Positions 8,839-16,148 of a stretch of DNA of 64,000 bases are shown here, one piece after another; positions within the stretch are counted from its first letter, which is position 1; the number at the start of each line of letters is the position of its first letter. This DNA comes from CAKXIK01 sp050947015. Its GTDB lineage: Bacteria > Bacillota > Clostridia > Oscillospirales > Acutalibacteraceae. Below the pieces are notes generated by a model. It saw nothing but the letters and a program-made list of their open reading frames with translations. It did not search any database and had not been told where the DNA came from. Both the position numbers and the translations under genes were made by a program. The stretch covers positions 1 to 64,000 of the forward strand of contig JBMNVT010000007.1 in the NCBI GenBank assembly GCA_050947015.1. Reading direction: 5' to 3'.

Positions 8839-9618
8839 ATGAAAGTTGTTATTATGACCGATTTGGAAGGGATTAGCGGTGTGGATTCCATAGATATGAT
8901 GGATGAGTCCGGAAACGGCTATCAGGAAGCTTGCCGTCGACTTATGGCAGACACAAATGCTGCTGTGCAAGGTGCCATTGACGCGGGTGCATCAGAGATT
9001 TTAGTTTACGACGGACATGGTTCAGGAAAGAATTTCCCGTTCGGCGGGCTAGATTCCAGAGCAAAACAGTTTTGGGATTTCAACGCTTCTGGCCTTTGGG
9101 ATAACTGCGCGGCCTATTTGGAAATCGGGCTGCACGCCAAGGCGGGAACAATGGATGCGTTTCTTGAACATACACAATCTTCTGTCCGGTGGTATAATTA
9201 TTATATTAACGGCAAGCCTTATGGAGAATTGGTGCAAGGTGCAGCTTATTGCGGAGCCTATGGTGTACCTATGGTAATGGTAAGCGGCGATAAAGCTGCA
9301 TGCGCAGAAGCAGCCGAGTTGATCTCTGGCATTGAGTGTGCAGTGGTGAAACAAGCCATAGGACGCAATCATGCCGAATCAATAGCTTTGGAAAAGGCGG
9401 AACAGCGCATTCGAGAGGCAGCCAGAAGAGGAATTTGTAAAGCGGCGGAGATCTCTCCGTTCCGAATTTCGCTGCCCGCCGAGCTTCGGGTGGAGTATTG
9501 TCGGGTTGATTATTGTGAGGAAATGCTGAAAGGGCATCCTGAACGCAAACGACTGGATAGCCGCAGTTTGATGCGAACGATTACAAAAATTGAAACTTAC
9601 AACGATCTTCTGCCATGA
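8839..9618 (+). CDS. M55-family D-aminopeptidase (DppA-like)
   Basis: 259 residues, cytoplasmic. The N-terminus MKVVIMTDLEGISGV carries the Asp8/Glu10 zinc ligands of DppA; DGHGSG at ~60 and LHAKAG at ~105 supply the His ligands, and NGKPYGE gives the later Glu. DppA enzymes are zinc-dependent decameric peptidases acting on D-Ala-containing peptides. The start has AAGAAGGAAAAG upstream. It follows the AraC-type regulator by ~130 nt, and a large hairpin lies after it. Its link to the sugar locus is unclear; cell-wall peptide salvage is one possibility. Confidence 0.88.
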   Translation: MKVVIMTDLEGISGVDSIDMMDESGNGYQEACRRLMADTNAAVQGAIDAGASEILVYDGHGSGKNFPFGGLDSRAKQFWDFNASGLWDNCAAYLEIGLHAKAGTMDAFLEHTQSSVRWYNYYINGKPYGELVQGAAYCGAYGVPMVMVSGDKAACAEAAELISGIECAVVKQAIGRNHAESIALEKAEQRIREAARRGICKAAEISPFRISLPAELRVEYCRVDYCEEMLKGHPERKRLDSRSLMRTITKIETYNDLLP

Positions 9619-9662
9619 TAAGAATACATTTCTTTTTACAAAAGCACTTTTCTCCTAAATCA

Positions 9663-9718
9663 TATAACCCAATCCTCTTCAGCGGAATTTTTTCATCGTT
9701 GGAGAGGATTGGGTTATA
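9663..9718. repeat. Large inverted repeat / hairpin after the dppA-like gene
   Basis: Arms 9663-9678 and 9703-9718 are perfect 16-bp reverse complements; with G-U pairs the stem extends to ~23 bp around an AT-rich loop. No U tract follows on either strand, so it is a poor intrinsic terminator. It may be an mRNA 3'-end stabiliser or a small mobile hairpin. Confidence 0.6.
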
Positions 9719-9800
9719 AATTCGGAAAATATACAGAATGTAAAATATTATTGTCTTTTGCAGCTGTGTTATAAAATGATTGGAAATATGAATCATCTAG

Positions 9801-10459
9801 ATAGTGTTGACACGAAATTATGCTAATACATTTGCCCAGATAGCAATACAGCGAATGTGGACAGCAGCAAGGAATGACGCCGTATTTTTAGCGTAACAAG
9901 TGGCAGTGCCCCGCCATCTTTTCAGGTGCAAAAAGGCGTTTTCAACCAAGTGGCGCAGTTTGTATAAATCCTTGTCATAGGCTTGCGGCTGTTTCCGGTT
10001 CTTCTTCGGCGGGATTTCGGACTGCATGCCGGCCGATAACGCCGCCTTGACAATAGCGTCAGAATCATAACCTCTGTCCGCCAACAGATATTCTGCGGTC
10101 AGGCCATCAATCAGAGCAATAGCTTGTTTGCAATCAGCAACGGTACCTGCTGTGACAAGGATTCGGACTGGCATACCATGAGCATCCACGGGCAGATGAA
10201 TCTTCGTATTAAGCCCCCCCTTTGTACGCTCCATGTCTTGATTTCCCCCAACCGCTCCTGAAGCATGAGGGTGAACCTTGCAATAGGACGCATCAATCAT
10301 TAGCCATTCATAATCGGGGTCAACAATGAGAGTTTCTAGTATTTTTTCCCAAATACGCTTGTTTCTCCAACGGCGAAACCGTTGATAGACCGTATTCCAG
10401 TTTTCATAGCAGGGCGGCGGGTCGCGCCACGGCGCACCGGTGCGCAGCACCCGGAATAT
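9801..10459 (-). mobile_element. Truncated IS5-family (IS427-like) insertion sequence
   Basis: The element keeps its transposase 3' end and probably the terminal sequence GTGTTGACACG at ~9804-9814, but the other end is missing: IS homology stops abruptly at ~10459 where an unrelated AT-rich ORF begins. No second terminal repeat or target duplication can be seen. Confidence 0.75.
9818..10459 (-). pseudogene. IS5-family DDE transposase, N-terminus missing
   Basis: About 210-214 residues remain. The DDE triad is visible: MIDASYCK (first Asp), LADRGYDSD (second Asp) and LVENAFLHLKRW (Glu). Homology starts at IFRVLRTGAPWRDPP, which in full-length IS5 transposases is preceded by ~45 residues of the N-terminal DUF4096-like domain; here a stop codon lies directly upstream. 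Members of this group often use two overlapping frames, but the loss of the first part and of one element end means this copy is dead. Confidence 0.8.
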
Positions 10460-10674
10460 TTACACAAAAAACTTATAGTTCTCATATATTTTGATTTCGT
10501 TCTGTAATGATATAAAATATGGTTCTTCTTTAGGTATGCATACTTTAATAAAAAGATCGTTCGAAAAAAAGAATAGCGGTTTTTAGAACTTAATTCTTGA
10601 ATGACTAAATCTGTTATACTATCTGATAAGTTTAGATCCTTTTTTAAATGTTTGGTTATTTCAAAAACGTTCAT
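10336..10674 (-). CDS. Unknown ORF truncated by and fused to the IS remnant
   Basis: ATG at 10674 with GAGG 11 nt upstream. The first ~71 residues (10460-10674) are AT-rich, Lys/Tyr/Phe-rich sequence beginning MNVFEITKHLKKDLN and match nothing I recognise. The frame then runs ~40 codons into the transposase DNA in a non-transposase frame (after FLCKYSG). It is the stump of a host gene cut by the IS deletion; function unknown. The 10675-10830 interval downstream of the next gene holds nothing I can identify. Confidence 0.3.
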   Translation of the reverse strand: MNVFEITKHLKKDLNLSDSITDLVIQELSSKNRYSFFRTIFLLKYAYLKKNHILYHYRTKSKYMRTISFLCKYSGCCAPVRRGATRRPAMKTGIRSINGFAVGETSVFGKKY

Positions 10675-10830
10675 TTCTGATAGGACCTCACTCGGTGCAG
10701 TATTGCTATAATGTAATTATATACCATGATTGCTTACAAAGATTACATGTCGATTGAGAAAGATGATAGTATAGAATTAGCCGTGCGACCTATAAATTGC
10801 GGAATATACATAGCGTTAAAAATATCCCGC

Positions 10831-11973
10831 TTACTTCATCGTGAAAGAATTGAGGAATTCCGCAATATAGGATAGTGCAGTTCCAATTGCCGGTGTATAC
10901 TGTCCGTGCGTTCCGACGAGCAGCAGGTTGCGTTTGATGGGGAACGGATTAAAGGTGTTGATCTGACTGAGCAGGTACTCAATATCTTCTTCTTTTAAAT
11001 AAGGTGCAAGATAGCCGCTGAGAATGATTGGGCTGTCAATAATCAGATTGAAATTTTTAACTGCGATTGCCAGATTGCCGAGATAATTGCGCCACATTTG
11101 CAATAAATTAACATTCTCCGATGTTCTCAGTTTGGAAAAGAACTCTTTCACTGTCAGTCCGGAGTTTTTTTCAAGGGCGTTTGCTGAACAGTAGGTTTCC
11201 AGGCAGCCATAATTCCCACAATAACACATCGGTCCGTCGGGATGAATACACATATGCTCAATGACGCCGCTGCGCATCGAAACGCCGTTGTGAACGGAAT
11301 GGTTGGTGATAACGGCGCCGCCGAGATTCCTGTTTAAAAGGATGACCGCCGCGCTGTCAAGTTCGGGATGATTCCAAAGCTCAAGATAAGCGGCAGCGGC
11401 AGAATCGTGCTCCAGCCGGCAGGGGTAAGGCAAACGGTCGGCAAAGTCCGAAAGTTTCATATCGGTATTGCCCATAATGGCCCCGTAGGTCACATGAGAA
11501 CCGTCCGGCGAGATAATGCCTTGGGAAGCGATTGAAACGCCAAGAATTTTTGCCTCGTCATAATCATTCTTTTTGATAAACTGTTTGATCTTGTCAGTAA
11601 CTTCGGTGTAGTATGCATCAGACTTTTGATATGGAACGGGAAAGGTCTCTGTTTGAATCGCTTCACCATATAGATTGACTGCAACGATGTGAAACATATT
11701 TTTAAGAATACCAATGCCGATAGAAATCCTGGCATCGGAAACAATTTGGAGTAGATTTGCCTTTCTGCCTCCGGTCGATTCCAAATAACCGTTTCGCTCA
11801 ATGAGACCTTCCTGTTCCAAAATAATTAGATTTTGGCTGACGGTAGAAATCCCCATTTGAAGGCTGGCGGCAATCTGCTGCTTTGAAACCCCTCTCATCC
11901 GGTAAACATGCTGATAGACTTTCCCTCTGTTTATTTTTTTCAGAGCAATTGTCGTTATGCTCTTTTCACCCAT
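10831..11973 (-). CDS. ROK-family transcriptional regulator (NagC/XylR type)
   Basis: 380 residues. Residues ~15-60 form a winged helix (VSKQQIAASLQMGISTV), followed by an actin-like ROK domain with the zinc site CYCGNYGCLE at ~249-258. The ATG at 11973 follows GGAGGT by 7 nt and is preferred over two upstream in-frame ATGs. ROK repressors bind sugars or sugar phosphates through the kinase-like domain. It is divergent from a polyol dehydrogenase gene, and both promoters carry the same CTTA-N4-TAAG dyad, so it probably represses both. Confidence 0.88.
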   Translation of the reverse strand: MGEKSITTIALKKINRGKVYQHVYRMRGVSKQQIAASLQMGISTVSQNLIILEQEGLIERNGYLESTGGRKANLLQIVSDARISIGIGILKNMFHIVAVNLYGEAIQTETFPVPYQKSDAYYTEVTDKIKQFIKKNDYDEAKILGVSIASQGIISPDGSHVTYGAIMGNTDMKLSDFADRLPYPCRLEHDSAAAAYLELWNHPELDSAAVILLNRNLGGAVITNHSVHNGVSMRSGVIEHMCIHPDGPMCYCGNYGCLETYCSANALEKNSGLTVKEFFSKLRTSENVNLLQMWRNYLGNLAIAVKNFNLIIDSPIILSGYLAPYLKEEDIEYLLSQINTFNPFPIKRNLLLVGTHGQYTPAIGTALSYIAEFLNSFTMK

Positions 11974-12005
11974 GACCAGTACCTCCATTATAGTTATGCA
12001 ACACA

Positions 12006-12056
12006 CTTAACTATAAGTATTAATTATATTATAATCGAAAGCGTATAAAAAGGCAA
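12006..12056 (-). promoter_or_regulatory. ROK gene promoter with CTTA-N4-TAAG operator
   Basis: Minus strand: TTGCCT (12051-12056), exactly 17 nt, TATAAT (12028-12033). The dyad CTTAACTATAAG (12006-12017) lies just past the expected start point, ~33 nt before the start codon. Confidence 0.7.
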
Positions 12057-12101
12057 TAGAAACAGCTGCAATGCCCTGTCTGAACACTTTATTGTTGTCT
12101 A

Positions 12102-12145
12102 TTGACTTTTTAAAAGCTAAGTTTTATACTATACTTATCGATAAG
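12102..12145 (+). promoter_or_regulatory. Dehydrogenase promoter with CTTATCGATAAG operator
   Basis: TTGACT (12102-12107), 17-nt spacer, TATACT (12125-12130). The perfect 12-bp palindrome CTTATCGATAAG (12134-12145) overlaps the expected start point. A looser related site CTTGCATATAAG follows at 12148-12159. Confidence 0.75.
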
Positions 12146-12184
12146 ACTTGCATATAAGTAAAATAAAAATCGGAGGGAAATCAT

Positions 12185-13210
12185 ATGAAAAGCGCAGTTT
12201 TTTACGGTAAGCACAAATTGAAGGTGGAAGAACATGAAATGCCGAAGTTAGGACCGAACGATGTTTTGATTCAGGTGAAAGCCTGCGGCGTGTGCGGTAC
12301 GGATGTGCATATCTATGAAGGGGACAAAGGTGCTGCAGAGGTAACGCCGCCCACCATTCTCGGGCATGAATTTTCCGGCGTTGTTGCCGAAGTTGGCGCA
12401 GACGTCACCAACTACAAAGCGGGGGATCGCGTCTGTATTGATCCAAACTGCTATTGCGGGGCGTGCGAGGCTTGCAGAAACGGCATTGCCCATTATTGCG
12501 AGCATATGATCGGTTACGGCACGACTGTCAACGGCGGATTTGCCGAATACTGCGCAGTCAATGAGAAGCAGGTATATAAGCTGGGCGAAAACACCACATT
12601 TGAGCAGGGTGCTATGACAGAGCCGGTTTCCTGTTGCCTGCACGGGATCGACATGTGCGAAATTAAGCCGGGGCATCAGGTGGTCGTGATTGGCGGAGGA
12701 ATGATCGGGCTTCTGATGCTTCAGCTTGCCAAACTTGCCGGTGCGGCGAAGGTTGCTCTTTTGGAACCGGTTGAAAGTAAAAGAAAGATAGGCATGAAAC
12801 TTGGTGCCGATCTTTGTATCGACCCGATTAAGGAAGATGTAAAGAAATGCTTAAAGGATGCCGGGATGACCTGGATCAACACCGTTATTGAATGCGTCGG
12901 CCGTCCGTCCACGATTGAGCAGGCAATTGATATCGCGGGAAATAAGGCGGTAGTAATGATGTTTGGCCTTACAAAACCCGATGAAACAATTTCTGTGAAG
13001 CCTTTTGAAATTTTCAAAAAGGAACTGGAATTGAAAGCTTCCTATATCAATCCTTATACCCAGAAACGTGCGCTCGATCTGATTGATTCCGGAAAATTGG
13101 ATGTCAGCAGTATGGTCTATGAGGTCTGCGGATTGGATAAGCTGGAGGATGTTTTGAGCAAGCCGGAGCTTCGGGCAAACGGAAAATATATCATTTCCCC
13201 TGAAAAGTAA
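12185..13210 (+). CDS. Zinc-dependent medium-chain alcohol/polyol dehydrogenase
   Basis: 341 residues. Catalytic zinc ligands are Cys37 (GVCGTD) and His61-Glu62 (LGHEFSG), with a further Glu in TEPVSC. The structural zinc loop at ~89-105 has four Cys (CYCGACEACRNGIAHYC). The Rossmann motif GGGMIG at ~170 binds NAD(P). The family includes sorbitol, L-threonine and butanediol dehydrogenases; the closest feel is a sorbitol/xylitol-type enzyme, but the substrate cannot be settled from sequence. CGGAGGG lies 8 nt before the ATG. It is controlled by the palindromic promoter above and the adjacent ROK regulator. Confidence 0.9.
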   Translation: MKSAVFYGKHKLKVEEHEMPKLGPNDVLIQVKACGVCGTDVHIYEGDKGAAEVTPPTILGHEFSGVVAEVGADVTNYKAGDRVCIDPNCYCGACEACRNGIAHYCEHMIGYGTTVNGGFAEYCAVNEKQVYKLGENTTFEQGAMTEPVSCCLHGIDMCEIKPGHQVVVIGGGMIGLLMLQLAKLAGAAKVALLEPVESKRKIGMKLGADLCIDPIKEDVKKCLKDAGMTWINTVIECVGRPSTIEQAIDIAGNKAVVMMFGLTKPDETISVKPFEIFKKELELKASYINPYTQKRALDLIDSGKLDVSSMVYEVCGLDKLEDVLSKPELRANGKYIISPEK

Positions 13211-13878
13211 GGGGATTGAGAAAAATGGCACCCGACCGGGATGAATTCCGGGTCGGGTGTTGATGTTCTAACGACCGAAATACAGGACAAATCCGCAGCG
13301 GATGCCATTCCCCATAAAACGATCAGTACAAGATCGTTGGCTGCGTACGCAAGGGCAAAATATGCGCTGCGCCGGAACGTGAGGTATGCGGCAAGAAAGC
13401 TTGTGGCAACAGAAATGGTGCTTGGTACCAGGTTGGCCGTATGAAATGCCTTGAGAATCCAGTAAAAAACAGCGGTAACACCGGCAGTCAGTGCTGCTGC
13501 AAGAATCAGCTCCGGCACTCTCAGACGGTTGACGGCAACCTCTGCCCGGTTGCCGGTGGAGGGATTCCGCAGCCAGAAAACGAGGGCGAAAGCCGCCATG
13601 GGAGCCGTCATCCCAAGGTATGTGATCATTTCTCCGTAATAGGCGACGCGCAGGGAAATAACCCCGTATATTGCGCTGAAAACGATCATCAGAAGCTGCC
13701 CGAAGGGATTGCCTTTTGCACAGAAGATCAGCGATGTGACGCCGACGAATGATGCGGTCAGCGTCAGGTAATTGGTTCTGTCAAAAATGCAGAATGAGGC
13801 TGCGATGAGCGCCATAGACGCGCACCAAAGCGTTTTTTCTGTTTTGGTAAAATAGCCGGATAATAATTTTGCTTTCAT
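13117..13878 (-). pseudogene. pnuC: PnuC-family vitamin transporter with damaged C-terminus
   Basis: Residues 1 to ~205 show the PnuC pattern of about seven membrane segments, including a conserved Trp/Asn-rich block (AYAANDLVLIVLWG). PnuC proteins facilitate uptake of nicotinamide riboside or related vitamins. After CISVV the family normally has one more membrane helix ending in ND.YG..NW; here the frame instead runs through its own terminator hairpin (RTSTPDPEFIP) and 94 nt antisense into the dehydrogenase gene. This points to a deletion or frameshift near 13260. Losing the last helix would probably impair transport, although a shortened active protein cannot be excluded. Start ATG 13878 has AAAGGA upstream. 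Confidence 0.7.
13221..13259 (-). terminator. Intrinsic terminator of pnuC
   Basis: Arms 13229-13237 and 13251-13259 (CACCCGACC/GGTCGGGTG), followed on the minus strand by CCATTTTT. It lies inside the aberrant pnuC reading frame, which supports 3' damage to that gene. It is also 19 nt after the dehydrogenase stop and may serve both. Confidence 0.75.
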
Positions 13879-13962
13879 TTCTGTAACCGATCCTTTCTTT
13901 CGGGAGTTTTGATTCAGCAGAGGGGCGAGTTGCCTGTTGATGCCGTCTGCAGCGGAAAAATC

Positions 13963-14052
13963 AAAAAAACAAGCATCCGATTACACACCTTCTAAGACCT
14001 AACGGTGTGTAAACGAATGCTTTTTGCATTCCTGCCCGGTGGCAGATTTATT
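13963..14052 (-). promoter_or_regulatory. Attenuator-like 5' leader of pnuC
   Basis: Minus-strand leader, 5' to 3': hairpin CTGCC/GGCAG (14032-14045); hairpin GAATGC/GCATTC (14015-14031); then a 17-bp terminator stem pairing 14004-14020 with 13973-13989 and followed by seven U (13963-13969). The GCATTC segment belongs to both the second hairpin and the terminator, so the two exclude each other, as in a riboswitch or attenuator. I could not match a known aptamer. Confidence 0.6.
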
Positions 14053-14058
14053 GTAGCT

Positions 14059-14087
14059 ATTATAACACGAAAGGCGCAAAATGGCAA
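14059..14087 (-). promoter_or_regulatory. Promoter of pnuC leader
   Basis: Minus strand TTGCCA (14082-14087), 17 nt, TATAAT (14059-14064). The expected start near 14052 leaves a ~175-nt leader before the pnuC ATG at 13878. Confidence 0.75.
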
Positions 14088-14188
14088 TTGCTTTTTCCGG
14101 CAAGAGCATTTGCATAGGACAGAAAGAAGGAAAACAACACAGAATAAAATAAAATTGTGATAAACAATTATTAAAACAGTAAAAAAGA

Positions 14189-14217
14189 TTGACGAAACAA
14201 GACAAATAGAGTAATCT
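14189..14217 (+). promoter_or_regulatory. Promoter of lipoprotein gene
   Basis: TTGACG (14189-14194), 17 nt, TAATCT (14212-14217). It leaves a purine-rich leader of ~115 nt with several AGGAG-like stretches and no recognised element. Confidence 0.55.
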
Positions 14218-14340
14218 ATGATTCAGAGGAATATTGAAAGGGGGGTAGGAGTAATCCGGTTTCCGAGCAAGAAGACGGAGTATGAAAGGAGAGCAGCGGA
14301 CATAGGTTTTCGGGTGAAAACGAGCTAAGGGGGGTGCAGG

Positions 14341-15003
14341 ATGAGAACGAGCCGGGTCAAACGTTGTTTTGCTGTGCTGATTTCTGCTGCGGTGTTCGTT
14401 CTTTCCGCGTGTCAGACGTCGTCTGGGGGTTCATTATCGGTCAGCAGGATCAGGGAAGAATTTGAGGACAACGGAAAAAACGAACCGTATTCGCAGCAGA
14501 TTCCGCTCGAAGAGATGGATTTTTCCGTGTACAATCAATATGTCAACATTCCAAAGGCTGCGATACAAAGCAATTCGCCAAAGAAAATGGAGCTGCCCGG
14601 CGATGTCAGCTACTACAAATCGCCGGAGGATCAGGAACCTTCCGTTGTGCTGAAAAAAGGAACCGTCATTTATATCAACTCAAGCCTTGGTCTGGAAGCA
14701 GGGTATGGAATGCGGGGCTGGCCTGCTTATCAGGAGGGTTGGCGGTATGCGCAGCCGTTTGATGTGTACGAGGACGGCAAAGCTCAGGTGACCGGGGAAG
14801 GCTGGTATTATGTCAGGACGGAGAACCTTTTTGAAGTTGCCGACGGGTATTACCGTGCGGCAAAGGTGATGACCATGCCGCCGGAGCAGTGCCGCAAAAA
14901 CGCCGTGATGTATGTTGATATAAGCTTGTATCTTAACGGAGCCTTCTGTTCGCCGGATATTGAAAAATATTACGCCAGACGGGAGGATATTGGTGTAACA
15001 TAA
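14341..15003 (+). CDS. Putative lipoprotein of unknown function
   Basis: 220 residues. The N-terminus MRTSRVKRCF, hydrophobic core and lipobox LSAC (lipidated Cys24) predict a lipid-anchored exported protein. The mature part is acidic and Tyr/Pro-rich; the middle (VSYYKSPEDQEPSVVLKKGT, then WPAYQEGWRYAQPF) looks like a small beta-rich SH3-like domain, but I do not recognise a family. AGGGGGGT precedes the ATG. It is monocistronic between its own promoter and a strong terminator. Confidence 0.7.
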   Translation: MRTSRVKRCFAVLISAAVFVLSACQTSSGGSLSVSRIREEFEDNGKNEPYSQQIPLEEMDFSVYNQYVNIPKAAIQSNSPKKMELPGDVSYYKSPEDQEPSVVLKKGTVIYINSSLGLEAGYGMRGWPAYQEGWRYAQPFDVYEDGKAQVTGEGWYYVRTENLFEVADGYYRAAKVMTMPPEQCRKNAVMYVDISLYLNGAFCSPDIEKYYARREDIGVT

Positions 15004-15007
15004 AAAA

Positions 15008-15049
15008 GTCCGGTCAGGTTTTCCGGCGGGAAGCCTGACCGGACTTTTT
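15008..15049 (+). terminator. Strong bidirectional terminator
   Basis: Perfect 11-bp arms 15008-15018 (GTCCGGTCAGG) and 15034-15044, followed by TTTTT and preceded by AAAAA, so it works on both strands in principle. Confidence 0.85.
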
Positions 15050-15134
15050 CTGCAATATTCTGCCGTTTTATTCGTCTGCTGGCATGGATTTGTGTTCCCG
15101 CAATTGCAGGCTTCGGAATTTTTCTCCAAACAGC

Positions 15135-15163
15135 TTGCGTTTTAGGGTTCTTCATGATAGACT
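15135..15163 (+). promoter_or_regulatory. Candidate promoter of degV pair
   Basis: TTGCGT (15135-15140), 17 nt, TAGACT (15158-15163), about 100 nt before the first degV start. Confidence 0.5.
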
Positions 15164-15264
15164 AAAAAACGGATATGCCGTTTTGAAGACACGCGCCGCA
15201 GAAACCGCTTTCGTCAAAATACCTGCGTTTTTTGCGACCATGCAACAGAAAGGAATTTTTCCGG

Positions 15265-16116
15265 ATGGCAAAGAAAATCAAGATTATTTCAGACAGCACC
15301 AGCGATCTGCCGAAGGAGCTGCTGGAGCAATATCAAATTGAGATCGTTCCGCTGATCGTCTCGCTGGGAAACGAAGCGCTGCTGGATGGGGTCACGGTTT
15401 TTCCGGACGACCTGTACCGGTATTATCAGGAAACGCGTCAGCTGCCAAAAACGGCGGCTCCGTCTCCGACGGCTTTCGGCGACCGTTTCCGTTACTGGAC
15501 AGATTGGGGCTATGCTGTGATCTGTTTTACCATCGGTTCGGAATTTTCCGCTTCTTATGCAAATGCGAAAATCGCCGCGGCGGACTTTCCGGATGTGTTT
15601 GTCATCAATTCGCGCAACCTGACAACGGGAATCGGCCTTTTGGTTCTGCGTGCCGCCGAGCTTGCCGCGCAGGGGCTTGCCGCTGCCGATGTGTTTGACG
15701 AGGTTCAGGCGATGCGCGAAAAAATTCGCGCCAGCTTTGTGATCGATACGCTGCAATACTTGTGGAAGGGCGGCCGCTGCTCCGGCGTGACGGCGCTGGG
15801 GGCAAACCTGCTGCATCTCAGGCCGTGCATTGAAGTGGAAGGCGGAAAGATGATCGTAACCAAAAAATACCGTGGAACGCTGCAGACGTGCGTTCTCCGC
15901 TATTTCGACGACAAGCTGACCGGACGAACAGATATTGACCTGCGCCGCGCGTTTTTAACGCATTCCGGCATGACGGACGAGTCGATGATTAAAATAGCGC
16001 GCAAACATATTCTGCGGCTGCAAAAATTTGACCAGCTGATCATTGCCCGCGCCGGCAGCACGATTTCGACGCATTGCGGTCCCAACACCATGTCCATCGT
16101 GTTTTCAGTGCGATAA
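15265..16116 (+). CDS. DegV-family fatty-acid-binding protein (first copy)
   Basis: 283 residues from ATG 15265 (GAAAGGAA upstream). The N-terminus AKKIKIISDSTSDLP is the DegV hallmark (SDSTSDL), PKTAAPSPTAF and the LWKGGRCSG block follow, and the C-terminus carries HAGSTIS-like AGSTISTHCGP. DegV/FakB proteins hold a fatty acid in an EDD fold and present it to the kinase FakA for phospholipid synthesis. No fakA lies in the window. It is 32 nt upstream of a close paralogue, probably cotranscribed. Confidence 0.9.
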   Translation: MAKKIKIISDSTSDLPKELLEQYQIEIVPLIVSLGNEALLDGVTVFPDDLYRYYQETRQLPKTAAPSPTAFGDRFRYWTDWGYAVICFTIGSEFSASYANAKIAAADFPDVFVINSRNLTTGIGLLVLRAAELAAQGLAAADVFDEVQAMREKIRASFVIDTLQYLWKGGRCSGVTALGANLLHLRPCIEVEGGKMIVTKKYRGTLQTCVLRYFDDKLTGRTDIDLRRAFLTHSGMTDESMIKIARKHILRLQKFDQLIIARAGSTISTHCGPNTMSIVFSVR

Positions 16117-16148
16117 TCACAATCTTTTTCGGAAAGGAACCTGACTCC

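Noticed and set aside
10831..12006. Longer ROK protein starting at the first in-frame ATG at 12006
   Set aside because: GGAGGT sits 7 nt before the ATG at 11973, and the upstream ATG lies at the proposed operator near the start site.
13878..14052. TPP riboswitch upstream of the PnuC-family gene
   Set aside because: The CTGAGA and ACCTGAT core elements are absent; only a terminator/antiterminator arrangement is visible.
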